From contig JACIWF010000016.1 of the NCBI GenBank assembly GCA_014361095.1, forward strand, positions 1 to 15,746: a stretch of DNA of 15,746 bases. Direction: 5' to 3'. The stretch comes from Hadesarchaea archaeon. GTDB taxonomy: Archaea; Hadarchaeota; Hadarchaeia; Hadarchaeales; Hadarchaeaceae. Under the pieces are notes generated by a model. That model ran no database searches. It was not told the DNA's origin and saw nothing but the letters and a program-made list of their open reading frames with translations. Shown piece after piece: positions 1 through 4,796 of this stretch (its first letter is position 1; each line of letters begins with the position of its first letter). The position numbers and the translations under genes are program-made.

Positions 1-153
1 CACCTCAGAGAGCTTCAAAAGATGGTATCTCTCAATATCCTCTTTCTTGATCTCTTGATGGGTGCCAGCTGCTGGGAGTAACCTGCTCGAGACAGGCTTT
101 TCTCTCAAACTCTGATTGATTGTGGAGTGGATCCATTCCTCCAAGAAATTCAT
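1..153 (-). CDS. Partial gene, N-terminus of a possible phenylacetate-CoA-ligase-type AMP-forming ligase
   Basis: An open frame begins at an ATG at 153 and runs leftward for 51 codons without a stop to base 1, so only the N-terminus is present. A weak purine-rich stretch (GGGGACC) precedes the ATG. The peptide starts MNFLEEWIH and later reads KEDIERYHLLKLSEV. The pattern 'residues, then an ERxxLxKLxEV helix' is typical of the N-terminus of phenylacetate-CoA ligase/DVU_1553-type ligases, where it precedes a 'SPFYR' motif that would lie outside the window. These enzymes activate carboxylic acids with ATP and CoA. No catalytic motif is visible, so the family call is inference from about 50 residues plus its position divergent from two radical SAM genes, as in Desulfovibrio-type loci. 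The frame itself is more secure than the product. Confidence 0.45.
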   Translation of the reverse strand, partial: MNFLEEWIHSTINQSLREKPVSSRLLPAAGTHQEIKKEDIERYHLLKLSEV

Positions 154-192
154 TTATGGTCCCCAACTTTGCTTTTAGTAGCGGGCTCTAAA

Positions 193-200
193 CTTTAAAG
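193..200. promoter_or_regulatory. Possible bidirectional TATA element (CTTTAAAG)
   Basis: The self-complementary CTTTAAAG lies in the 95-base gap between the leftward partial gene (ATG at 153) and the rightward radical SAM gene (ATG at 249). Archaeal TATA boxes sit about 26 nt before the start of transcription, which would put starts near 222 (rightward) and 170 (leftward), both upstream of the ATGs. The match is short and the call is weak. I see nothing else in this gap. Confidence 0.25.
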
Positions 201-248
201 TCTGCTGGTCCATAGTGATTACATCAGAGAACCGGGAAAGGTCAAAAA

Positions 249-1214
249 ATGAGGCAAAGAGCCGTTTCTATCGATGTGACCAACAAATGCAACCTCCGCT
301 GCCGCCACTGTTTCTATTGGAGGACAAACAATCCCGAGGAGCTGTCGATAGAGGGGTGGAAGGACATCTTTCGAAAATTACCCAAGTTCATCTACTGCTC
401 CTGGGTGGGTGGAGAACCGCTGCTGCGCCGGGAGCTGATCGAGGTGGGCAAAGAAAGATTTCTCATTAACGAGGTGGTTACCAACGGCACCATTCCCATA
501 CCGAGCTGGAATGACGTCTCCTTCTTCATCAGCATCGACGGCACCAAGCGCTATCATGAGCTCATCAGAGGGAAGGGGACATACGAACTGGCGAGGGAAA
601 ACATCGAGACCACCGGCGCCCGCTATCTGCTGCTGAACATGGTGGTGAACTCCCTAAACTACCGCTCCATCGAAAGGTTTGTCTCGGAATGGAGCAACTC
701 GAAGGTGCTGTGGGTAAAATTCAGTTTTTACACCCCATTCAGCGGGGGGGAAAACTCCCTCTTTCTGCCGTTCGACAAGAGAAATGAAATCATCGACGAG
801 GTTTTGAAACCGCTGAAGGAAAACTATGGGGACTTTATCTTCATCTCGGACAGCATATTGGAGTCGATGAAATATCCCAACTGTCTTGAGGTAACTTCAA
901 ACTGTCCGGCCACTAGACTGATCCTCAGCCTGGACTGCATGGGAAAGATCAAGTACCGCAGCTGTGGTGATATGAGGGCCTGTTACATGGGGGCCGGCGC
1001 CATCTGCGAAAAATGCGGCCATATGACCCCCCACTATCTTAGAGCAATCTATGAGGTTGGAGACTGGGAGATAATCCGAAAGTCCATAAAGCACATGCCT
1101 AAAGGTCTGGCCCTCAGAGCCATCAAGTCGCTGCTGCCGAAAAACTACCTGAAAAAAATTACCCTGTGGAACCGACAAAGAACTTATAATGGAAAAACCG
1201 ATGAGGTGAGATGA
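249..1214 (+). CDS. Radical SAM protein with C-terminal auxiliary cysteines, substrate unknown
   Basis: This 321-aa protein has the radical SAM cluster motif CxxxCxxC at Cys14, Cys18 and Cys21 immediately after a first beta strand, then GGEP at 54-57 (SAM amino-group contact) and a VVTNG strand near 76-80. The C-terminal part carries Cys212, 219, 230, 239, 245, 253 and 256, the last two as CxxC. This is a SPASM/Twitch-like arrangement that could hold one or two auxiliary iron-sulfur clusters, although the spacing is not a textbook SPASM match. Such enzymes cleave SAM to a 5'-deoxyadenosyl radical and often modify peptides, lipids or cofactors. The start is chosen because the frame opens directly into the first strand and is preceded by AAAGGTC. 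Its stop abuts the ATG of the next radical SAM gene, so the two are almost certainly co-transcribed and probably act together. I do not recognise a named subfamily. Confidence 0.85.
   Translation: MRQRAVSIDVTNKCNLRCRHCFYWRTNNPEELSIEGWKDIFRKLPKFIYCSWVGGEPLLRRELIEVGKERFLINEVVTNGTIPIPSWNDVSFFISIDGTKRYHELIRGKGTYELARENIETTGARYLLLNMVVNSLNYRSIERFVSEWSNSKVLWVKFSFYTPFSGGENSLFLPFDKRNEIIDEVLKPLKENYGDFIFISDSILESMKYPNCLEVTSNCPATRLILSLDCMGKIKYRSCGDMRACYMGAGAICEKCGHMTPHYLRAIYEVGDWEIIRKSIKHMPKGLALRAIKSLLPKNYLKKITLWNRQRTYNGKTDEVR
1203..1210 (+). promoter_or_regulatory. Strong Shine-Dalgarno site GAGGTGAG inside the end of the upstream gene
   Basis: GAGGTGAG closely matches the anti-Shine-Dalgarno complement and lies four bases before the ATG at 1215. 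It is inside the last codons of the first radical SAM gene, whose TGA directly abuts the ATG. This fixes the start of the second gene and implies translational coupling. Confidence 0.75.
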
Positions 1215-2594
1215 ATGTCGGAAATAATCGGAAAGACGTGGAGCCTCTGCCCAGCCTGTTTAGATAAAATACCTGCCACAAAGATTGCCGAAGAGGGGAA
1301 TGTCTATCTCGAAAAAGAATGCGCAGAACACGGAAAATTCAAAACGATCATCTGGAGGGATGCCGAAAATTACAAACTTCTAAACAATTTTGAATCGAGC
1401 CGGAGTGGATCAAAAGTTAGGCAAACTCCAGAAAAACGGGGTTGTCCCCTAGACTGTGGCCTCTGCCCCAACCACAAGCAGGACACCTGCCTTGTAGTAA
1501 TGGAGGTCACCAACAGATGTAACCTCAACTGCGCGGCCTGCTTCGCCAGCTCCGGCGAGGGTTACCTCTACGAGCCGGATATTGCCCAAATCGAGGAGAT
1601 GTACAAAATGCTCTTGAAGGGTTCTCGGCCCGTGTGCGTCCAAATAAGCGGTGGTGAACCAACCGTGCGCGATGATTTGCCGGAGATAATTTCGCTGGGC
1701 AAAGAAATGGGAATAGATTACATCGAGCTGAACACCAACGGCTTAAAACTGGCAAATGATCCCGAGTATCTAACCATCCTTAAACGGTCGGGATTGGACT
1801 CCATTTACCTTTCATTTGATGGTCTCACGCCGGATGTCTATCGAAGGATCTGCGGCGCGGATATACTTGATTCCAAGATAAAGGCCGTGGAAAACTGCGC
1901 TCGAGCTGGGATGGGCGTCATCCTTGTCCCGAAAATTATCAAATACATCAACCACGACCAGGTTGGTGAGATAATAAACTTCGCTAAAAAATGGATTCCG
2001 ACCGTTAAGGGGGTCCACTTTCAGCCGCTCAGCTATTTCGGCCGACATCCGGGCCAGCCAGATGACGACGAAAGGATAACCATTCCGGATCTAACCAGCG
2101 CCATCGAGGTGCAGACTGGGGGCGAGATCCGAGCGGACAACTTCATTCCAACCTTCTGTCCTGACGTGCACTGCGATGCAAGATGCCTTTCGGTGCTGCT
2201 CGAAGACGGCAGGCTTCTTCCATTAACCAGCTTTTCAAACATCCCGACACTGAATTGCGCTGACATCCCCCAGCTGATCCGGGAATCCGTTGCCAGCCTC
2301 TGGAAGCTAACACCTTCCAAGGACGAGCCTTCAAGTAAGCCAAGCATTGCCCCGTGCAAATGTAAGGCAGGCAGCTGGATGGAAGTGGTCCAAAGGGCAA
2401 CGGAAAACTACCTCACCATTTCCATGATGGCCTTTCAGGATGTCTGGAACATCGACCTTGAAAGGGTGGAAAAGTGCTGCATCCATGTGGTGACTCCCGA
2501 CCTACGGCTGATACCGTTCTGCGCTTTCAACGTTACCTCGGCCAGCGGTGAATCGCTGTACCGGCATCAAGTCCTGTCAAACTACGCAAGATAA
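1215..2594 (+). CDS. Radical SAM protein of the tetraether lipid synthase (Tes/MJ0619)/TrsS type
   Basis: The protein has 459 residues. An N-terminal Cys module (Cys12, Cys15, Cys36 in a 'SLCPACL...ECAEHG' layout) is followed by the hallmark CPLDCGLCPNHKQDTC (Cys77, 81, 84, 92). Next come radical SAM CxxxCxxC at Cys102, 106, 109, GGEP at 146-149 and a late module with Cys315, 320, 324, Cys381/383, Cys421/422 and 436. This layout is shared by tetraether lipid synthase (Tes), which joins two archaeol chains through C-C bonds to make GDGT membrane lipids using several [4Fe-4S] clusters, and by the related TrsS proteins of Desulfovibrio-type tandem radical SAM loci. The ending (ERVEKCCIHVVTPD, then IPFCAFNVTS and GESLYR) and the neighbouring redox and radical SAM genes lean to TrsS-like. 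The family is secure, the substrate is not. The start is set by the Shine-Dalgarno site at 1203-1210. Confidence 0.85.
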   Translation: MSEIIGKTWSLCPACLDKIPATKIAEEGNVYLEKECAEHGKFKTIIWRDAENYKLLNNFESSRSGSKVRQTPEKRGCPLDCGLCPNHKQDTCLVVMEVTNRCNLNCAACFASSGEGYLYEPDIAQIEEMYKMLLKGSRPVCVQISGGEPTVRDDLPEIISLGKEMGIDYIELNTNGLKLANDPEYLTILKRSGLDSIYLSFDGLTPDVYRRICGADILDSKIKAVENCARAGMGVILVPKIIKYINHDQVGEIINFAKKWIPTVKGVHFQPLSYFGRHPGQPDDDERITIPDLTSAIEVQTGGEIRADNFIPTFCPDVHCDARCLSVLLEDGRLLPLTSFSNIPTLNCADIPQLIRESVASLWKLTPSKDEPSSKPSIAPCKCKAGSWMEVVQRATENYLTISMMAFQDVWNIDLERVEKCCIHVVTPDLRLIPFCAFNVTSASGESLYRHQVLSNYAR

Positions 2595-2663
2595 CTACAG
2601 GATATCCAAAAATCTCTTACTCATCAGTCAAGGGTTAAATCCCAGCTTTTACTGAGGTCAAAA

Positions 2664-2669
2664 TTTTTT
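2664..2669 (+). terminator. T-tract between convergent genes
   Basis: The 73-base gap between the convergent stops at 2594 and 2668 contains ATTTTTTATC on the plus strand. Archaeal RNA polymerase terminates at short T-runs, so this could end the radical SAM transcript just after it enters the tail of the opposing gene. No stable hairpin is evident. Confidence 0.35.
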
Positions 2670-2973
2670 ATCTTGCTGGATTTTCACCAAAGTCATTGTA
2701 GTAGCTGGAAAATATCGCTGAGGTGTAGGTAGCCAGCACCCGGGTATCTTTCTTTGACGAGGCGATTCCCACCTGATTGATGGGAAATTCGTTATCACAT
2801 CGGGGGCAGCGGGTGTATTCACAGCCAATGATGGCCTCAGGACAACCACGGCAGGCCACCGCCCTGGCATAGATAAGGCTGAACTCAAACCCGCACTTGG
2901 AACACCTCACTGTCCTCGTGGCCTTAAGAAGTCGCGGACTACCACCCAGCTTCTCGAGACAGCCTGAGAGCAT
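2668..2973 (-). CDS. Small eight-cysteine zinc-ribbon/iron-sulfur-like protein
   Basis: This is a protein of about 101 residues from the ATG at 2973. A TTG at 2991, overlapping the upstream stop as TTGA, would give 107. ATG is preferred because CCGGGG lies about 8 nt before it, while GAGGG sits almost against the TTG. Counted from the ATG, cysteines fall at 5, 24, 27, 41, 44, 51, 56 and 59, as CxxC, CxxC, C, CxxC, within a stretch reading CSKCGFEFSL, CRGCPEA and RCPRCDNEFP. This looks like two interleaved metal-binding knuckles, probably zinc ribbons or a rubredoxin-like site. The tail (SSKKDTRVL onward) has no cysteine. It is last in an operon after the UroD-like and 151-aa redox genes, so a redox or metal-delivery role with them is plausible. 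I do not recognise a named family. Confidence 0.7.
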   Translation of the reverse strand: MLSGCLEKLGGSPRLLKATRTVRCSKCGFEFSLIYARAVACRGCPEAIIGCEYTRCPRCDNEFPINQVGIASSKKDTRVLATYTSAIFSSYYNDFGENPAR

Positions 2974-2987
2974 ATCTATTCCCCGGA

Positions 2988-3443
2988 TCAAGCCCTCTTT
3001 TTCTCAAACAGACACATGGCCGTGCAAAGGGTTTTGGTGACTATGTGTTCCTCAAAATAACTTGCACCGCAATCCGGACAGACCATGGTTGGAGCCTGCC
3101 TAGTTATCCCCAAGTAGGAGACATTCATGCTCGCGCGAACGGTATTTTTGTTACATTTGTTGCAGCGCCAAGGCTGAACGTCATCGGGGACCGGGTCGGT
3201 AACTTCCTTCTCCTCCATTCGGTGTGAATAGGCCGTCACCACATCGATCACATCACCTGAGCGCTTGTAAACAACGTAAACGGTGGTCGTACCTATCTGC
3301 TTTTTGGCCAAGTTTTGATCCTCAAAAATTAACTTCTCTCCGGTTGCCTCACCTTGCTGAACTACCTCTTTCAACTGCTCAACCGGTATCCCTCTCTCTT
3401 CCGCCAATTTCTTCACTTCGTCACTTATGTTTATCTCAACCAT
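2988..3443 (-). CDS. Two-domain Cys-rich protein resembling the DVU_1557 redox family
   Basis: The protein has 151 residues. The N-terminal half (to about residue 75) is a cysteine-free alpha/beta region ending in an 'AYSHRM' motif. A short acidic linker leads to a zinc-ribbon-like half that starts WRCNKC (Cys94, 97), continues with 'VSYLG' and CPDCG (Cys122, 125), and ends with Cys140 and Cys144. The order 'W-C-x2-C ... YLG ... C-P-x-C-G' is what I remember of the small DVU_1557-type redox protein found with TrsS-type radical SAM enzymes. That identification is from memory and is an inference. A very good ribosome site (AGAGGTGAT, 3449-3457) overlaps the stop of the upstream UroD-like gene, and the downstream small gene overlaps or closely follows, so the three form an operon. 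A role as electron carrier or metal-bound partner is likely but unproven. Confidence 0.75.
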   Translation of the reverse strand: MVEINISDEVKKLAEERGIPVEQLKEVVQQGEATGEKLIFEDQNLAKKQIGTTTVYVVYKRSGDVIDVVTAYSHRMEEKEVTDPVPDDVQPWRCNKCNKNTVRASMNVSYLGITRQAPTMVCPDCGASYFEEHIVTKTLCTAMCLFEKKRA

Positions 3444-3448
3444 AAACC

Positions 3449-3457
3449 ATCACCTCT
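3449..3457 (-). promoter_or_regulatory. Shine-Dalgarno AGAGGTGAT overlapping the upstream stop codon
   Basis: Read on the minus strand, AGAGGTGAT includes the TGA that ends the UroD-like gene and lies about five bases before the ATG at 3443. It is an almost perfect complement to the archaeal 16S tail, fixes the start of the 151-aa gene and implies coupled translation. Confidence 0.75.
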
Positions 3458-4556
3458 CATATCTGCCGAAATCCCTCGCGGCTCTGACCATGGCGTGGAT
3501 GCTTGAAGGCGGTGAACCGTGGGGGCACTCGCAGGCCAACCCGGAGATGAAACCGTTGGGGCTGTCCTTCGCGGCCAAAATCTGTTCCTTCGCCATCTCA
3601 TAAACCTGAGTCGGCGTTCCGGAAAAGGCCAAGGCGGTGTCGATGTTCCCCATCAGGGTGGCGCGCCTGCCGTAGACCTGCTTCAGCTTCTCCAGCGGGA
3701 ACGGCTTCCTGCCTTCATACCCGATCTGCATGACGGTGAAAGGTGTGAAGATGGTGTCCTTCCACAGCTCCCAGTCCTTGGCATGGTTGCCACAGTGGTG
3801 ATACCAGATCTGCGGTCCGGCGCCTATCTTAAGGGCCTTCTTGACTAACTCTGAAACATACCTCACCCCGAACTCCTTGACCTGCTTCGGGCCCAGAAGG
3901 TCGCTGCCTGCCACCGTTGAACCGGTCACGATTAAGGCGCTGCCGTATCTCTCAACTAGTGCCCTGCAGCCATTTAGTGAGGTCTCCATAAATTTCTGGA
4001 TTAACTTGTGGCACATCGGCGGGTTTCTGATCGTCATCACCAGAAACTTCTCCAGACCTATGAGCTGAGAAGCATTGGCCTCGGGATGGAAGGCAAAATA
4101 GAGCGGGACGAACCAGTTGGGGTAGTTATCCCGGACATAATCAAAGGCCTCAACAAAGGAGGTGTAGGTGGGCCCCTTCTTGATCTCCTCCACGCTGACA
4201 ACCTCAAGCTTGTCGATGTCCTCGGGGGTCTTTATCGCGTTCTCCTTGATGTGCGGTGGCTGGTTCTCCCTCCACTCCAGCTTGTTCCCCATCTCCTGCT
4301 CCCAGACGTGAATGGTGGGCCACCAGTGGGCCACAGGGATTAAGTCAAAGGCCTCGTGGGCAGCGATGACGGAAGCGATGCCTTTCTTGGGGTTGAGGTA
4401 CCATTCCTTGGCAGTCATGCCGGCCAAATGCCCGGCCTCTGACAACAAAACGGGATCCACATCAATTCTGTCATAGGGCTTATCCACAAATGGCGCGGCG
4501 AATCTCTTCGTGGCATGCTCCACCCATTTGGGATCGGGATCCACAATATACTTCAA
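3450..4556 (-). CDS. Uroporphyrinogen decarboxylase-family (MtaA/MtbA-like) methyltransferase
   Basis: This 368-aa protein belongs to the URO-D superfamily. Near residue 250 it has QIWYHHCGNHAKDW, providing a His-x-Cys pair (His253, Cys255), and near the C-terminus GLACECPHG (Cys342, Cys344). In MtaA/MtbA-type methylcobamide:CoM methyltransferases, His, Cys and a late Cys bind the zinc that activates the thiol acceptor. True haem-pathway UroD lacks these ligands, so methyl transfer is more likely than decarboxylation. The acceptor and corrinoid partner are unknown, and no corrinoid-protein gene is in the window. The start is a TTG at 4556, supported by GGTGGGG just upstream and by the lack of a nearby ATG. 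GTG at codon 5 is the alternative. It is the first gene of an operon with the two Cys-rich genes downstream. The family is firm; the reaction is inferred. Confidence 0.85.
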   Translation of the reverse strand: MKYIVDPDPKWVEHATKRFAAPFVDKPYDRIDVDPVLLSEAGHLAGMTAKEWYLNPKKGIASVIAAHEAFDLIPVAHWWPTIHVWEQEMGNKLEWRENQPPHIKENAIKTPEDIDKLEVVSVEEIKKGPTYTSFVEAFDYVRDNYPNWFVPLYFAFHPEANASQLIGLEKFLVMTIRNPPMCHKLIQKFMETSLNGCRALVERYGSALIVTGSTVAGSDLLGPKQVKEFGVRYVSELVKKALKIGAGPQIWYHHCGNHAKDWELWKDTIFTPFTVMQIGYEGRKPFPLEKLKQVYGRRATLMGNIDTALAFSGTPTQVYEMAKEQILAAKDSPNGFISGLACECPHGSPPSSIHAMVRAARDFGRYER

Positions 4557-4606
4557 ATCCCCACCAATGATATCACGCCGTTACTCTTTTTTATCATTTT
4601 TGACGA

Positions 4607-4618
4607 GGCCTCGAGGCC
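4607..4618. repeat. 12-bp perfect palindrome GGCCTCGAGGCC
   Basis: The palindrome sits in the 76-base gap between the tRNA 3' end and the start of the UroD-like gene, just upstream of an A/T-rich stretch (4580-4600) that could hold the minus-strand TATA box of that operon. It could be an operator or a small hairpin after the tRNA. The sequence alone cannot decide. Confidence 0.3.
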
Positions 4619-4671
4619 ACCAATCCAAGAGATGGCGGGCCCGGTGGGATTCGAACCCACGATATGCAGCT

Positions 4672-4684
4672 CTCCTCGCCGGGA
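4672..4684 (-). other. tRNA-Arg intron 2, 13 nt at the canonical 37/38 position
   Basis: Thirteen bases between A37 (4685) and A38 (4671). Exon bases CUUCU (32-36) can pair with AGGAG at the 3' end of the intron, which gives the relaxed bulge-helix-loop form recognised by the archaeal splicing endonuclease. Its excision restores the expected CUUCUAA loop. Thirteen bases is near the lower end for archaeal tRNA introns. Confidence 0.75.
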
Positions 4685-4692
4685 TAGAAGGC

Positions 4693-4709
4693 TTGCGGGT
4701 TTTTCAACT
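4693..4709 (-). other. tRNA-Arg intron 1, 17 nt at the non-canonical 29/30 position in the anticodon stem
   Basis: The bases fold by hand into a near-canonical bulge-helix-bulge. A central 4-bp helix pairs GCGG (4715-4712) with CCGC (4698-4695). Bulges C-A/A and A-A/G lie on opposite strands, and an inner stem GUU/AAC is capped by a GAAA tetraloop. Cutting after the second base of each bulge removes 4709-4693 and joins A29 to G30. A one-base shift (4710-4694) gives the same product because of flanking As. The site is inside the stem, not the loop. Confidence 0.75.
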
Positions 4710-4759
4710 TGCCGCCTTATCCTGGCTAGGCCACGGGCCCGTGTAAACTATCACATCAC

Positions 4760-4771
4760 GATTTAATATTT
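4760..4771. promoter_or_regulatory. Shared bidirectional TATA element between tRNA-Arg and the phosphohexomutase gene
   Basis: GATTTAATATTT is the only AT-rich stretch between the two divergent genes. Its centre (about 4766) is 26 bases from tRNA base 1 (4740) and about 26 bases from 4792, five bases before the mutase ATG. Both distances match archaeal TATA-to-start spacing. The promoter reading is an inference from spacing. Confidence 0.5.
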
Positions 4772-4796
4772 GTGCGGCGATTATGAGTTGAAATCT

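Larger units (their letters stand above)
4633..4740 (-). tRNA. tRNA-Arg (anticodon UCU) with two introns
   Basis: On the minus strand the acceptor GGGCCCG (4740-4734) pairs with CGGGCCC (4643-4637), followed by discriminator G and an encoded CCA (4635-4633). The D stem is GCCU/AGGC, and the T arm is GTGGG-TTCGAAT-CCCAC. The 53 bases between the D and T arms are 30 too many. Removing 17 bases (4709-4693) and 13 bases (4684-4672) leaves a perfect anticodon stem GCAGC/GCUGC, the loop CUUCUAA with anticodon UCU (4688-4686) and a five-base variable loop. UCU reads AGA and, by wobble, AGG arginine codons. The acceptor, D arm and loop are those usual for archaeal tRNA-Arg. Removing a single intron does not give a paired stem. 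The TATA-like element at 4760-4771 lies about 26 nt upstream of base 1. Confidence 0.9.

Noticed and set aside
215..469. 84-aa plus-strand ORF at the left end
   Set aside because: It overlaps the first radical SAM gene in another frame and shows no family features.
2652..2668. A 17-base identity (inverted) between 2652-2668 and 6172-6188 (AAAAATTTTGACCTCAG)
   Set aside because: One copy lies at the 3' end of a gene and the gap beyond it, the other codes for the end of the AmrS-like protein. With no extension or third copy, it is most likely chance in AT-rich sequence, though the length is a little surprising.
3450..4556. Haem-pathway uroporphyrinogen decarboxylase (hemE)
   Set aside because: The His-x-Cys and late Cys ligands and the operon context fit MtaA-type methyltransferases; no other haem genes are near.
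4510..4766. Two short plus-strand ORFs containing WDSNPRY and GFEPTI
   Set aside because: These are translations of the strand opposite the tRNA-Arg T arm, a well-known source of spurious 'conserved' proteins.
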